DNA of 64,000 nucleotides from Kluyvera cryocrescens NBRC 102467 (GTDB lineage: Bacteria; Pseudomonadota; Gammaproteobacteria; Enterobacterales; Enterobacteriaceae). The notes beneath the pieces were generated by a model. That model searched no databases, had not been told where the DNA came from, and saw nothing but the letters and a program-made list of their open reading frames with translations. Positions 1 through 9,486 of this stretch are shown one piece after another (positions within the stretch are counted from its first letter, which is position 1; every line of letters begins with the position of its first letter). The DNA is taken from positions 62,001-126,000 of the forward strand of contig NZ_BCTM01000016.1 of NCBI RefSeq assembly GCF_001571285.1, read 5' to 3'. The position numbers and the translations under genes were made by a program.

Positions 1-153
1 TCCGCCGGTAGGAAGAAACAGGAAAAATGGTTGACCACGCTGGGCGAGATGGATTTTGCGCCGGTGGATATGACAAGCCTGGTGATTGTCGGCAACAAAA
101 CCACCTACGTGCAGGATGGCTTGATGATCACCCCACGAGGCTACGTGCTGTGA
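1..153 (+). CDS. cbiH: Cobalt-precorrin-3 C17-methyltransferase CbiH, C-terminal end only
   Basis: The first 50 codons in frame 1 are the end of a protein closing with NKTTYVQDGLMITPRGYVL and TGA at 151-153. This matches, from memory, the C-terminus of the SAM-dependent methyltransferase that methylates C17 and contracts the corrin ring in anaerobic cobalamin synthesis. Its stop overlaps the GTG start of cbiJ (GTGA), the coupling expected inside the cbi operon. The rest of the gene lies upstream of the window, so domains cannot be assessed. Identification rests on the tail plus the downstream order J-K-L-M-N-Q-O-P. Confidence 0.85.
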   Translation, partial: SAGRKKQEKWLTTLGEMDFAPVDMTSLVIVGNKTTYVQDGLMITPRGYVL

Positions 154-950
154 ATTACGGTGACGTTCTGGTGGTGGGGGGGACCAGCGATGCGCGGGCG
201 ATCTGTCAGCAACTGGATGCCGCAGGCGTGCCGTACACCGTGTCGGTGGCAACGCCCACCGGTGCTGCGCTTGCCGGCGATATCGCAGGCCAGGTGCGCT
301 GCGGGCGGTTGGAACTGGCGGAAATGGTCGCCTGGCTGCGCGAGCAGCATACCCGCTGGGTGATTGATGCTTCACACCCGTACGCCGAAGTGGTGAGCCG
401 GAACGTGCAGGCGGCCTGCGAGCAGACCGGCGTGTTACTCAGCCGCTATCAGCGCCCGGACCAGATCGACTCCCTGACGCATCCGCTGCTGCACTACGTT
501 GACAGCATCGCCGATGCCTGCGCGTTAATTCACGGGATGGGCGATCGCGTCCTGCTGACCACCGGCAGTAAAGACCTGGCGCTGTGGCGCGCAGGGCTGC
601 CGGAAAAAACGCTGCTGGCCCGCGTGCTGCCGGTACCGGAAGTGGTGCAACAGTGCGCGGATTTAGGTTTTGGCGTCGCTGAAATCTTTGCGATTTGCGC
701 GCCGTTTAGCGCCGAGTTTAACGCGGCGTTTTACCGCCACTGCCGCGCCGATGTGATGGTCACCAAGGCTTCCGGTGCGGAGGGCGGTTATCGGGAAAAG
801 GTTCAGCCTTGCCTCGATGCTGGCATTCCCTGCGTGGTGATCACTCGTCCGGCACCGCTGGTGACCGGCGACGAACGACTGGATAGTTTGACTGCGTTTG
901 CTGAGCGTTTGGCGCGCTGGCAGGCCATAGAATCAAGGAAACAACAATGA
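150..950 (+). CDS. cbiJ: Cobalt-precorrin-6A reductase CbiJ
   Basis: Reduces cobalt-precorrin-6A to -6B with a nicotinamide cofactor in the anaerobic (early cobalt) branch of cobalamin synthesis; cytoplasmic. I start it at the GTG at 150, giving 266 residues, close to the roughly 263 of Salmonella CbiJ; an ATG at 27 is in frame but lies inside cbiH and adds residues unlike the family. The N-terminus carries a nucleotide-binding pattern (VLVVGGTSDAR), and later ITTGSKDLALW and TKASGAEGG segments typical of the CbiJ/CobK family. It overlaps cbiH by 4 bp and the next gene by 4 bp, so translation is probably coupled. Confidence 0.93.
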   Translation: MNYGDVLVVGGTSDARAICQQLDAAGVPYTVSVATPTGAALAGDIAGQVRCGRLELAEMVAWLREQHTRWVIDASHPYAEVVSRNVQAACEQTGVLLSRYQRPDQIDSLTHPLLHYVDSIADACALIHGMGDRVLLTTGSKDLALWRAGLPEKTLLARVLPVPEVVQQCADLGFGVAEIFAICAPFSAEFNAAFYRHCRADVMVTKASGAEGGYREKVQPCLDAGIPCVVITRPAPLVTGDERLDSLTAFAERLARWQAIESRKQQ

Positions 951-1726
951 AAAAAGCACTGTTAGTGGTGAGCTTCGGCACCAGCTATCACGATACCTGT
1001 GAAAAAAATATCGTCGCCTGCGAACGTGAGCTGGCGACAAGCTGCCCCGACCGTGACCTGTTTCGCGCCTTCACGTCCGGCATGATTATTCGCAAGCTTA
1101 AACAGCGTGACGGCATTGAAACCGACACGCCACTGGAGGCACTGCAGAAGCTAGCTGAGCAGGGCTACGAAGACGTCGCGGTACAGTCGCTGCACATTAT
1201 CAACGGTGATGAGTACGAGAAGATTGCGCGCGAAGTGCAGAGCCTACGACCGCTGTTTCGTCGTCTGACGATCGGCACGCCGCTGCTGAGCGGCCATGAC
1301 GACTATGTGCGTTTGATGCAGGCGCTGGAGCAGCAGATGCCGGCGCTGAATGCCGACGAAAAGGTGGTGTTTATGGGGCATGGCGCGAGCCACCATGCGT
1401 TTGCCGCCTACGCCTGTCTTGACCATATGATGAGCGTCCAGCGCTTCCCGGCGCGGGTGGGAGCGGTCGAGAGTTATCCGGAGGTCGACGTGCTGATTGA
1501 AAGCCTGAATCAGGAAGGCGTGCGCAGTGTGCATCTGATGCCACTGATGCTGGTGGCGGGGGACCATGCGATTAACGATATGGCCTCCGATGACGAGGAC
1601 TCATGGAAAACGCTGTTTACCGCCGCCGGTATCCGCGCCACGCCGTGGCTTCAAGGGCTGGGTGAGAATCCGGCGGTGCGGGCAATGTTTGTTGATCATC
1701 TGCAACAATCGCTGGAGGTGGCATGA
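947..1726 (+). CDS. cbiK: Sirohydrochlorin cobaltochelatase CbiK
   Basis: Inserts Co2+ into sirohydrochlorin, the entry step of anaerobic cobalamin synthesis. The protein has 259 residues (Salmonella CbiK about 264). The two metal-binding histidines known from the Salmonella enzyme fall at the same numbers here: His145 in GHGASHH and His207 in VAGDHAIND. There is no signal peptide, so this is the cytoplasmic form rather than the exported CbiK-P type of sulfate reducers. ATGA overlaps with cbiJ and cbiL on both sides place it firmly in the operon, next to the cobalt importer genes that would supply its substrate. Confidence 0.96.
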   Translation: MKKALLVVSFGTSYHDTCEKNIVACERELATSCPDRDLFRAFTSGMIIRKLKQRDGIETDTPLEALQKLAEQGYEDVAVQSLHIINGDEYEKIAREVQSLRPLFRRLTIGTPLLSGHDDYVRLMQALEQQMPALNADEKVVFMGHGASHHAFAAYACLDHMMSVQRFPARVGAVESYPEVDVLIESLNQEGVRSVHLMPLMLVAGDHAINDMASDDEDSWKTLFTAAGIRATPWLQGLGENPAVRAMFVDHLQQSLEVA

Positions 1727-2436
1727 GCGGAAAACTGTATGCGCTGAGCACCGGTCCTGGTGCTGCGGATCTGATTACCGTGCGCGCGGCGCGCATTCTG
1801 GGTTCGCTCGATATTCTTTATGCTCCTGCAGGGCGTAAAGGTGGCGACAGTCTTGCGCTCTCTATCGTGCGTGAGTATTTAGGCGAGCACACCGAAGTCC
1901 GCTGCTGCCACTTCCCGATGAGCGCCGACAGCGCGGAAAAAGAGGCGGTGTGGGATGACGTTTCCCGCGCGCTGGTGCACGAAGTAGAAGCCGGCAAGCA
2001 GGTAGGATTTATCACCCTCGGCGATGCCATGCTCTTCAGCACCTGGGTCTTTTTACTGCAACGTATTGGCCATCCACAGTGGCTGGAGATTGTGCCCGGC
2101 GTGACTTCGTTCGCGGCGATTGCCGCCCGCGCGCAAATGCCGCTGGCCATGGAGCAGCAGTCGCTGGCCGTCGTCGCCTGTACCGCACCGGAGGCAGAAA
2201 TTGAACGCGCGCTGGCGCAGCACGACAGTCTGGTGCTGATGAAGGTTTACGGGCGTTTCCCGCGCATCAAAGCGCTGCTGACCCGCGCAGGCTTGCTGGA
2301 ACATGCCGTGTTGATGGCCGAGGCGACGCTGCCCGGTGAACAGTGCTGGCGGAATCTGGCGGAGGTGAGCGACGACCAGCCGCTGCCTTATTTCTCAACC
2401 ATTCTGGTGAATAAACAGTGGAGGCAAGGACAGTGA
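1723..2436 (+). CDS. cbiL: Cobalt-factor II C20-methyltransferase CbiL
   Basis: Transfers a methyl group from S-adenosylmethionine to C20 of cobalt-factor II, directly after CbiK in the pathway. It is a 237-residue tetrapyrrole methyltransferase with the N-terminal [16 protein letters not shown] loop, the [10 protein letters not shown] segment and the [11 protein letters not shown] motif that line the SAM and substrate site of this superfamily. It starts inside the end of cbiK (ATGA) and its TGA overlaps the GTG of cbiM. Family (uroporphyrin-III methylase fold) is certain; assignment to CbiL rather than CbiE/F/H follows from position between K and M and from length. Confidence 0.93.
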   Translation: MSGKLYALSTGPGAADLITVRAARILGSLDILYAPAGRKGGDSLALSIVREYLGEHTEVRCCHFPMSADSAEKEAVWDDVSRALVHEVEAGKQVGFITLGDAMLFSTWVFLLQRIGHPQWLEIVPGVTSFAAIAARAQMPLAMEQQSLAVVACTAPEAEIERALAQHDSLVLMKVYGRFPRIKALLTRAGLLEHAVLMAEATLPGEQCWRNLAEVSDDQPLPYFSTILVNKQWRQGQ

Positions 2437-3170
2437 ATGTAGAACAACAGCTTAAAAAGCTTTCGTTGAGCGGCGCGGCGGCGGCGCTGCTTCTGCTGGT
2501 GGTGCCGGAGCAGGCCTTTGCGATGCACATTATGGAGGGCTTTTTGCCACCAATGTGGGCGCTGGCGTGGTGGCTGCTGTTCCTGCCGTGCTTGTGGTAC
2601 GGGCTGGTGCGTTTGCGGCGTATTGTGCAGGACGACAGCAACCAGAAGGTGCTACTGGCGCTGTGCGGGGCGTTTATTTTTGTCCTTTCCGCGCTGAAGA
2701 TCCCCTCTGTTACTGGAAGCTGTTCGCATCCGACGGGCGTAGGGCTGGCAGTGATTCTGTTTGGACCGGGCGTGGTGGCGATCCTCGGAGCCATCGTACT
2801 GTTATTCCAGGCGCTGCTGCTGGCGCACGGCGGATTAACGACGCTAGGCGCTAACGGTATGTCGATGGCAGTTATTGGGCCTATCGTCGGCTATTTGGTG
2901 TGGAAAATGGCCTGTAAGGCCGGATTTCGTCGCGATGTGTCGGTATTCCTCTGCGCCATGCTGGCGGATCTGGCCACCTATTTTGTCACTTCGCTTCAGC
3001 TGGGGGCCGCGTTCCCGGATCCGCAAAGCGGGTTTGCCGGATCGAGCCTCAAATTTATGGGCATCTTTTGCCTGACGCAGATCCCCATCGCCATCGCCGA
3101 AGGGTTGCTGACGGTAATGATCTATGACCAGTTGACCAAGCGTCAGTTGATCCCCGCACGAGGACATTAA
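2433..3170 (+). CDS. cbiM: Cobalt ECF transporter, substrate-binding membrane protein CbiM
   Basis: Core S-component of the CbiMNQO energy-coupling-factor cobalt importer in the inner membrane. Using the GTG at 2433 gives 245 residues, the Salmonella length; a longer reading from ATG 2418 would start inside the likely Shine-Dalgarno sequence (GGAGGCAAGG). Residues 1-29 resemble a cleavable signal (VVPEQAFA), after which the mature protein begins [10 protein letters not shown]; the conserved His in this segment is known to bind Co2+ in the family. Several hydrophobic membrane spans follow, with [15 protein letters not shown] and [12 protein letters not shown] loops. Confidence 0.95.
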   Translation: MNVEQQLKKLSLSGAAAALLLLVVPEQAFAMHIMEGFLPPMWALAWWLLFLPCLWYGLVRLRRIVQDDSNQKVLLALCGAFIFVLSALKIPSVTGSCSHPTGVGLAVILFGPGVVAILGAIVLLFQALLLAHGGLTTLGANGMSMAVIGPIVGYLVWKMACKAGFRRDVSVFLCAMLADLATYFVTSLQLGAAFPDPQSGFAGSSLKFMGIFCLTQIPIAIAEGLLTVMIYDQLTKRQLIPARGH

Positions 3171-3171
3171 G

Positions 3172-3453
3172 ATGAAAAAGACACTGATCCTGCTGGCAAT
3201 GGTGATAGCGCTGGTTATCCTGCCGTTCTTTATCAATCACGGCGGTGAATACGGCGGTTCCGACGGCGAAGCGGAAAGTCAGATTCAGGCGGTAGCGCCG
3301 CACTATGAACCGTGGTTCCAGCCGTTGTATGAACCGGCAAGCGGGGAGATTGAAAGCCTGCTGTTTACGCTGCAAGGATCGCTGGGCGCGGCGGTGATTT
3401 TCTACATTCTGGGCTACTACAAAGGCCGTCAGCGTAATGATGACCGGGCTTGA
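3172..3453 (+). CDS. cbiN: Cobalt ECF transporter small subunit CbiN
   Basis: Small accessory subunit of the cobalt importer that assists CbiM in metal loading. The 93-residue protein has the family topology: an N-terminal membrane helix (about residues 4-22, LILLAMVIALVILPFF), a polar periplasmic loop rich in Asp/Glu, and a second helix (about 64-83, LGAAVIFYILGYY) followed by a basic tail. It starts 1 bp after cbiM, and cbiQ begins inside its last codons, so the three membrane subunits are made from one coupled message. Confidence 0.94.
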   Translation: MKKTLILLAMVIALVILPFFINHGGEYGGSDGEAESQIQAVAPHYEPWFQPLYEPASGEIESLLFTLQGSLGAAVIFYILGYYKGRQRNDDRA

Positions 3454-4117
3454 TCGACTCAGCTACCAGAGCCGTTGGTTTCATATTGCACCGGAGCGGA
3501 AATTTCTGTTCTGGCTGCTGCTGATGATTCTGGCATTCAGCCTGCCGCCGCTGGGGCAGGCTCTGCTGATGGCGGGAACGGCGGCGCTGACCTGCTGGCT
3601 GCTGCGTATCTCTTTGTGGCGCTGGTGTCGCTGGATGGCGCTGCCGCTGGGTTTTCTGCTGGTGGGCGTGCTGACCATCGTGTTTAGCGTCAGCCGGGAT
3701 GCGCAGACGCTGCTGGCGAGCGTGTCGCTCGGCGGATTTCACCTGGGCATCACTCAGGTTGGGCTGACTACCGCCAATGAGACCTTCTGGCGCAGCCTGG
3801 CGGCGCTGTCGGCCACCTTTTGGCTGGTGCTGAATCTGCCGTTTCCACAGCTTATTGTGTTACTCAAACGAGCGCGCGTGCCGCGTCTGTTGACCGAGCA
3901 AATCCTGCTGACCTGGCGGTTTATCTTTATTTTGCTTGATGAGGCGACGGCCATTCATCGGGCGCAAACGCTGCGTTTTGGTTACCGCAATGTCCATCTT
4001 GGCTATCGTTCGCTGTCGATGCTGGTTGGGCTGCTGTTTACCCGCGTGCTTATTCGTTATCAGCAGATGAGCACTTCGCTTGATATCAAACTGTATCAGG
4101 GTGATTTTCACCTGTAA
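3437..4117 (+). CDS. cbiQ: Cobalt ECF transporter transmembrane coupling protein CbiQ
   Basis: T-component that couples ATP hydrolysis by CbiO to cobalt uptake through CbiM. The 226-residue protein begins MMTGLDRLSYQSRW, has several hydrophobic helices between residues 20 and 140, and the cytoplasmic coupling-helix segments with Ala-Arg-Gly-like motifs near ARVPRLLTEQ and LRFGYRN. It overlaps cbiN by 17 bp and is followed by an 8-bp gap to cbiO. Length matches Salmonella CbiQ (about 225). Confidence 0.94.
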   Translation: MMTGLDRLSYQSRWFHIAPERKFLFWLLLMILAFSLPPLGQALLMAGTAALTCWLLRISLWRWCRWMALPLGFLLVGVLTIVFSVSRDAQTLLASVSLGGFHLGITQVGLTTANETFWRSLAALSATFWLVLNLPFPQLIVLLKRARVPRLLTEQILLTWRFIFILLDEATAIHRAQTLRFGYRNVHLGYRSLSMLVGLLFTRVLIRYQQMSTSLDIKLYQGDFHL

Positions 4118-4125
4118 GGAATACC

Positions 4126-4932
4126 ATGCTGGCGACCCGCGATCTCTGGTTTCGTTACCAGGATGAACCGACGCTTAAAGGGCTGACGCTGGATTTCTCC
4201 CGCCAGGCCGTCACCGGTCTGGTGGGAGCAAATGGCTGCGGAAAATCGACGCTGTTTATGAACCTCAGCGGCCTGCTGCGCCCGCAGCAGGGGGCAGTGC
4301 TGTGGCAGGGGAAACCGCTGGACTACAGCAAACGCGGGCTGTTGGCGCTGCGTCAGCAGGTGACCACGGTGTTTCAGGATCCGGATCAGCAAATTTTTTA
4401 CACCGATATTGATAGCGATATCGCCTTCAGCCTGCGCAATCTGGGCGTGGCCGAGGATGAGATCGCGCGGCGTATTGACGATGCTTTAACGCTGGTCGAT
4501 GCCCAGCATTTTCGTCGGCAGCCGATTCAGTGCCTGAGCCACGGGCAGAAAAAACGCGTGGCGATTGCCGGGGCGCTGGTGCTGCGGGCGCGCTATTTGC
4601 TGCTGGATGAACCGACGGCCGGGTTGGATCCTTCAGGGCGGACGCAGATGATTGACATCATCAAGCGTATCGTCGCGCAGGGCAATCATGTGGTAATTTC
4701 CAGCCACGATATTGATTTGATTTATGAAGTCAGCGACACGGTCTACGTGCTGCGCCGGGGCGAAGTGCTGGCGGAGGGGACGCCGGGCGAGGTGTTTGCC
4801 CAACGCGAGCTGATTGAACAGGCGGGATTGAGCCAGCCGTGGCTGGTTAAGCTGCATGCGGAGCTTGGACTGCCGCTGTGTAAAACCGAGGCGGAGTTTT
4901 TCCGCCGTATGCGTGAGAAAGGAACCGTATGA
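4126..4932 (+). CDS. cbiO: Cobalt ECF transporter ATPase CbiO
   Basis: ATP-binding subunit of the cobalt importer, on the cytoplasmic face of the membrane. In its 268 residues one sees Walker A (GANGCGKST, near 35-43), a Q-loop ([11 protein letters not shown]), the ABC signature replaced by the ECF-typical LSHGQKKR, Walker B ([12 protein letters not shown]) and the switch histidine (ISSHDIDL). A spaced Shine-Dalgarno (AAGGAAT) precedes ATG 4126. The stop overlaps the start of cbiP (ATGA). Confidence 0.96.
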   Translation: MLATRDLWFRYQDEPTLKGLTLDFSRQAVTGLVGANGCGKSTLFMNLSGLLRPQQGAVLWQGKPLDYSKRGLLALRQQVTTVFQDPDQQIFYTDIDSDIAFSLRNLGVAEDEIARRIDDALTLVDAQHFRRQPIQCLSHGQKKRVAIAGALVLRARYLLLDEPTAGLDPSGRTQMIDIIKRIVAQGNHVVISSHDIDLIYEVSDTVYVLRRGEVLAEGTPGEVFAQRELIEQAGLSQPWLVKLHAELGLPLCKTEAEFFRRMREKGTV

Positions 4933-6446
4933 CCCAGGCCATAATGTTGCAAGGCACCGCATCCGACGTCGGCAAAAGTATGCTGGTGGCGGGGCTGTGC
5001 CGGATTTTTTATCAGGATGGCCTGCGCACCGCGCCGTTTAAATCGCAGAATATGGCGCTTAATTCCGGGATCACCCCGGATGGCAAAGAGATGGGGCGGG
5101 CGCAAATCTTTCAGGCCGAAGCCGCCGGGATTTCGCCGGATGTGCGCATGAACCCGATTTTGCTCAAGCCGACCAGCGACCGTAAAGCGCAGATTGTGTT
5201 GATGGGCGAGGTGGCTACCAACATGGATGCCGTCAGCTATCACGACTACAAGCCGCGTTTGCGCGAGCAGATCCTGGAGGTCTACCAAAGCCTGGCGCAG
5301 GAGTACGACGTGCTGGTACTGGAAGGGGCTGGCAGCCCGGCGGAAATCAACCTGCGCGACCGCGATATCGTCAATATGGGCATGGCGGAGATGGCGCAGT
5401 GCCCGGTTATTCTGGTGGCAGATATCGATCGCGGCGGCGTTTTTGCGTCAATCTACGGCACGCTGGCGCTGCTGCATGACCATGAGCGGGCGCGGGTCAA
5501 GGGCGTTGTCATCAATAAGTTTCGCGGCGATGTAGCGCTGCTCTATTCCGGCATTGAACAAATTGAAGCCCTAACCGGCGTGCCGGTTCTGGGGGTAATG
5601 CCGTGGCTGGAGGTTGACCTTGAAGATGAGGACGGCGTGGCGCTGCAAAAAGGCAAATATCGTGGAGCAAGCCAACGTAAGATTGATATTGCCGTGGTAC
5701 AACTGCCGCATATTTCCAATTTCACCGATTTTAATGCTTTAGCCGCGCAGCCGGATGTCCGCGTCCGCTATGTCCGCCACGCCGACGATCTGGCCGGGGC
5801 CGATATGATTATCCTGCCGGGCAGCAAAAATACCCTCGGCGACCTGCTGTGGTTGCAGGACACCGCTTTTGCACACGGTATTTTGCTGGCCCAGCGGCAG
5901 GGCGTGCCGGTACTGGGGATTTGCGGCGGCTATCAGATGCTGGGGGATATGCTGATTGATGAAGTGGAATCCGGGTTAGGGACGCTACCCGGTTTAGGTT
6001 TGCTCAATACCGTGACGCGTTTTGCGCCACATAAAACCACCACCCAGGCGACGGCAACGCTGGCTGATGCACTGCCGGGCTGGCTGGCTGCGGCATCGGG
6101 GATGGCGTTACGCGGTTATGAAATTCATATGGGGGAGACAACGCTGCTGGACGGCGTTCGCCCGTTGATGCAGCTTTGTAAGAATGGGCAGTACACCGCA
6201 GATGGCGCAGTCAGCGATAATGGACAGGTATTTGGCACCTATCTGCACGGCCTGTTTGATAGTGATGCGTTTACCCGCGCCCTGGTTAACGGCCTGCGCG
6301 AACGCAAAGGGCTAACGGCGTTGGACAGTGATTTTCACTACGCGCATTACAAGGCGCAGCAGTTTGATATTTTGGCGGAGTCTATGCGTCAGCATATTGA
6401 TATTGAAAAGATTTATTCGATTATGCGGGAGTATCAGGAGCCGTAG
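4929..6446 (+). CDS. cbiP: Adenosylcobyric acid synthase (glutamine-hydrolysing) CbiP/CobQ
   Basis: Amidates four peripheral carboxylates of adenosylcobyrinic acid a,c-diamide, using glutamine and ATP. The 505-residue protein has an N-terminal dethiobiotin-synthetase-like nucleotide domain (GTASDVGKS near residue 11) and a C-terminal class-I-like amidotransferase domain with the nucleophile cysteine in [10 protein letters not shown] (around residue 330) and a later histidine in YLHGLFD. It is the last cbi gene here. In Salmonella cobU, cobS and cobT follow cbiP; in this genome the next genes are tRNAs, so those functions must lie elsewhere or upstream. Confidence 0.95.
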   Translation: MTQAIMLQGTASDVGKSMLVAGLCRIFYQDGLRTAPFKSQNMALNSGITPDGKEMGRAQIFQAEAAGISPDVRMNPILLKPTSDRKAQIVLMGEVATNMDAVSYHDYKPRLREQILEVYQSLAQEYDVLVLEGAGSPAEINLRDRDIVNMGMAEMAQCPVILVADIDRGGVFASIYGTLALLHDHERARVKGVVINKFRGDVALLYSGIEQIEALTGVPVLGVMPWLEVDLEDEDGVALQKGKYRGASQRKIDIAVVQLPHISNFTDFNALAAQPDVRVRYVRHADDLAGADMIILPGSKNTLGDLLWLQDTAFAHGILLAQRQGVPVLGICGGYQMLGDMLIDEVESGLGTLPGLGLLNTVTRFAPHKTTTQATATLADALPGWLAAASGMALRGYEIHMGETTLLDGVRPLMQLCKNGQYTADGAVSDNGQVFGTYLHGLFDSDAFTRALVNGLRERKGLTALDSDFHYAHYKAQQFDILAESMRQHIDIEKIYSIMREYQEP

Positions 6447-6496
6447 CGGCGATGACGCGCCATTCTCAGGAGTGGCGCCAGCGGTTTATGACAGGC

Positions 6497-6520
6497 AAAA
6501 AAAAACACCCAAGTGGGTGT
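6497..6520 (-). terminator. Rho-independent terminator of the tRNA-fMet cluster
   Basis: Read on the minus strand, ACACCC-ACTT-GGGTGT is followed directly by nine T residues. It lies 10 bp downstream of the last tRNA gene (6530) and about 50 bp after the stop of convergent cbiP. Confidence 0.88.
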
Positions 6521-6529
6521 CATTTTAGT

Positions 6530-6606
<77 letters not shown>

Positions 6607-6651
6607 TCCGTCTTTACTCTTCCATCGAGTAAACTTGCTTCAGATTGTAAT

Positions 6652-6728
<77 letters not shown>

Positions 6729-6786
6729 TCCGTCATTACTCTTCCATCGAGTAACGTTACTTCTGATTTTAACTTCTGGTACTAAT

Positions 6787-6863
<77 letters not shown>

Positions 6864-6876
6864 TCCGTGGATGCGC

Positions 6877-6904
6877 ACTATACTCTGCTGAGCTTTTGAT
6901 GCAA
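6877..6904 (-). promoter_or_regulatory. Sigma-70 promoter of the tRNA-fMet operon
   Basis: On the minus strand TTGCAT (-35, 6899-6904) and TATAGT (-10, 6877-6882) are separated by 16 bp. A GC-rich discriminator (GCGC) follows the -10, the pattern associated with stringent control of stable RNA promoters. Confidence 0.75.
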
Positions 6905-7073
6905 CCCATTTTTGAGATAAATCACTCATTTTTTTATAGGTTGTACGTATACGACACGATTGGTTTATTTTTTGTACAAAAATATTGCTGGCTGGCGTAA
7001 TCGCATTTCAATACCCCTGGCGGTTTGTTATCTTCTTCGGGCACTTTCGATTATGCGGACAATAGAAGACACC

Positions 7074-8171
7074 ATGAAAGGACGTTGGGTTAAGTATGTA
7101 GCAACAGGGGCAATGCTGGCGATGCTGGCAGCCTGTTCGTCAAAACCGACCGATCGCGGTCAACAGTATAAAGACGGGAAATTTACCCAGCCTTTCTCAC
7201 TGGTCAATCAGCCTGATGCCGTAGGCGCCCCAATCAATGCGGGTGACTTTGCCGAGCAGGTGAACCAGATTCGTAACGCCTCTCCGCGCCTGTACGGCAA
7301 CCAGAGCAACCTTTATAACGCAGTGCAGCAGTGGCTGCTTTCCGGTGGCGATACGCGCACTATGCGCCAGTACGGCCTTGATGCCTGGCAGATGGAAGGG
7401 ACCGATAACTACGGTAACGTCCAATTCACCGGCTACTACACGCCAGTGGTGCAAGCGCGCCATACGCGTCAGGGCGAATTCCAGTATCCGCTGTACCGCA
7501 TGCCGCCGAAGCGCGGCAAACTGCCATCCCGCGCCGGAATTTATGCCGGGGAGCTGAGTGATAACTACGTGCTGGCCTACAGCAACTCGCTGATGGATAA
7601 CTTCATCATGGATGTGCAGGGCAGCGGATACATTGATTTTGGTGATGGTTCACCGCTGAACTTCTTTAGCTATGCCGGTAAAAACGGTTGGGCCTATAAA
7701 AGCATCGGTAAAGTGCTTATCGATCGCGGCGAAGTGAAACGTGAAGATATGTCGATGCAGGCGATTCGTCACTGGGGCGAAACCCACAGTGAAGCGGAAG
7801 TCCGCGAACTGCTGGAACAGAACCCATCCTTTGTCTTCTTTAAACCACAGTCGTTCGCGCCGGTGAAAGGGGCGAGCGCGGTGCCGCTGATTGGTCGCGC
7901 CTCGGTTGCCTCTGACCGCAGCATTATTCCACCAGGGACCACGCTGCTAGCGGAAGTGCCGCAGTTGGATAATAACGGCAAGTTTAACGGCCAGTATGAA
8001 CTGCGTCTGATGGTCGCGCTGGACGTTGGCGGTGCGATTAAAGGACAGCACTTTGACATCTACCAGGGGATCGGTGCGGATGCCGGGCACCGCGCGGGCT
8101 GGTATAATCACTACGGTCGCGTGTGGGTGCTGAAGACGGCAAGCAACACGGGCAATGTTTTTAGTGGCTAA
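7074..8171 (+). CDS. mltA: Membrane-bound lytic murein transglycosylase A
   Basis: Cleaves the MurNAc-GlcNAc bond of peptidoglycan with formation of 1,6-anhydromuramic acid, during wall recycling and turnover. I start at ATG 7074 because it gives the 365 residues of E. coli MltA and a lipoprotein signal peptide: MKGRW, hydrophobic core, then lipobox LAAC with Cys21 and Ser at +2, predicting the outer membrane. Upstream in-frame codons from 6960 would spoil that signal. The body contains the MltA barrel segments FTGYYTPV and the 3D-domain segment VALDVGGAIKG, where the catalytic aspartate of the family lies. Confidence 0.97.
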   Translation: MKGRWVKYVATGAMLAMLAACSSKPTDRGQQYKDGKFTQPFSLVNQPDAVGAPINAGDFAEQVNQIRNASPRLYGNQSNLYNAVQQWLLSGGDTRTMRQYGLDAWQMEGTDNYGNVQFTGYYTPVVQARHTRQGEFQYPLYRMPPKRGKLPSRAGIYAGELSDNYVLAYSNSLMDNFIMDVQGSGYIDFGDGSPLNFFSYAGKNGWAYKSIGKVLIDRGEVKREDMSMQAIRHWGETHSEAEVRELLEQNPSFVFFKPQSFAPVKGASAVPLIGRASVASDRSIIPPGTTLLAEVPQLDNNGKFNGQYELRLMVALDVGGAIKGQHFDIYQGIGADAGHRAGWYNHYGRVWVLKTASNTGNVFSG

Positions 8172-8242
8172 GTCCGTGATTTCCCCGGCCAGGGCGATGA
8201 CGCCAGCGCCGGGGATGCATTAATGAAGAAATTTGAGGTTTT

Positions 8243-9052
8243 ATGTCTGTTATCAGTGACGCCTGGCGTCAGCGTTTTGGTGGCACCGCGCGTTTATATG
8301 GCGAAAAAGCCCTTCAGGTTTTTGCCGAGGCGCACGTTTGCGTGGTTGGCATTGGCGGCGTCGGCAGTTGGGCGGCGGAAGCGCTGGCGCGAACCGGTAT
8401 TGGTGCTATCACGCTTATCGACATGGATGACGTCTGCGTCACCAACACCAACCGCCAGATCCACGCGCTGGGCGGCAACGTTGGGCTGGCGAAAGCTGAG
8501 GTGATGGCTGAGCGTATTCGGTTGATTAACCCCGAGTGCCGCGTCACCGTGATCGACGATTTCGTCACGCCTGATAATGTGGCGGAATATATGGGCGCGG
8601 GCTACAGCTATGTGGTCGACGCGATTGACAGTGTGCGACCGAAAGCGGCGCTCATTGCTTACTGTCGTCGCTATAAAGTGCCGTTGATCACTACCGGTGG
8701 GGCGGGCGGGCAAATTGACCCGACGCAGATTCAGGTTAGCGATCTGGCGAAAACCATTCAGGATCCACTGGCAGCGAAGCTGCGTGAGCGGCTGAAAAGC
8801 GAATTTGGCGTGGTGAAGAACAGTAAAGGCAAGCTGGGCGTCGATTGCGTATTTTCCACTGAAGCGCTGGTCTATCCGCAGTCGGACGGTTCGGTGTGTG
8901 CGATGAAGAGTACGGCGGAAGGGCCAAAGCGTATGGACTGTGCGTCTGGTTTTGGTGCGGCGACGATGGTTACCGCAACCTTTGGTTTTGTCGCGGTGTC
9001 CCATGCATTGAAAAAGATGCTGGCGAAAGCGGAGCGTCAGGCCAGCGCCTGA
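8243..9052 (+). CDS. tcdA: tRNA threonylcarbamoyladenosine dehydratase TcdA (CsdL)
   Basis: E1-like enzyme that adenylates and cyclises t6A37 of ANN-decoding tRNAs to ct6A. In its 269 residues (E. coli 268) the nucleotide-binding motif [11 protein letters not shown] is near residue 36, followed by [13 protein letters not shown], the MoeB/ThiF signature. The Cys-containing region DCVFSTEAL is also present. It receives sulfur-relay-linked help from CsdA and CsdE in E. coli, and here csdE is convergent with a 16-bp overlap of the 3' ends (9037-9052). An upstream in-frame start is not needed; ATG 8243 has a weak GAGG-type site. Confidence 0.96.
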   Translation: MSVISDAWRQRFGGTARLYGEKALQVFAEAHVCVVGIGGVGSWAAEALARTGIGAITLIDMDDVCVTNTNRQIHALGGNVGLAKAEVMAERIRLINPECRVTVIDDFVTPDNVAEYMGAGYSYVVDAIDSVRPKAALIAYCRRYKVPLITTGGAGGQIDPTQIQVSDLAKTIQDPLAAKLRERLKSEFGVVKNSKGKLGVDCVFSTEALVYPQSDGSVCAMKSTAEGPKRMDCASGFGAATMVTATFGFVAVSHALKKMLAKAERQASA

Positions 9053-9486
9053 CGGGCGGCTTGCGTCATCGCATCGCTCAGGGCCGTTAGGCCCTGACTG
9101 CGTGAGGCGCTAAGCTGACCGCGAAGCCCCAGCTCATCAAATAGCGCCAGCGGCTCAGATGCCAGAATCTCCGCCGGCTGTTTGCCTTCCACGGCGGTCA
9201 GCAGCACCGCCAGCAGGCCGCGCACAATTCTTCCTTCGCTATCGCCAAAAAAGTGCAACGCACCGTTGGCTTCCTGGGTATAACCCAGCCAGACGCGATT
9301 TTCACAGCCTGGGATTTCCTGCGCCTGTGCTTTAAGCTCATCCGTCAGTGTGGGCAGCTTTTTACCGAGCAGGATCAGTTGGCGGTACTTATCTTCCCAT
9401 TGCGTCAGTGCGGAAAACTGCTGACGTAAGGCTTCAGGCGTTATCTCAGTGCCAAAAGGATGTGCGGTTTTTAACGTTATTGTCAT
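9037..9486 (-). CDS. csdE: Cysteine desulfuration protein CsdE
   Basis: SufE-family sulfur acceptor that takes persulfide sulfur from CsdA. The 149-residue protein keeps the acceptor cysteine at position 61 (IPGCENRVW), exactly the E. coli CsdE position. Its ATG overlaps the last base of the csdA stop (TAATG), so the pair is translationally coupled. The 3' end runs 16 bp into the end of tcdA on the opposite strand. Confidence 0.95.
   Translation of the reverse strand: MTITLKTAHPFGTEITPEALRQQFSALTQWEDKYRQLILLGKKLPTLTDELKAQAQEIPGCENRVWLGYTQEANGALHFFGDSEGRIVRGLLAVLLTAVEGKQPAEILASEPLALFDELGLRGQLSASRSQGLTALSDAMTQAARQALA

Noticed and set aside
27-149. In-frame N-terminal extension of cbiJ from ATG 27
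   Set aside because: It lies over the end of cbiH in another frame, has no ribosome site, and the GTG at 150 gives the family length.
8294-9004. 236-codon frame antisense to tcdA
   Set aside because: Shadow frame of a GC-rich gene, basic and low in complexity, no start signals.
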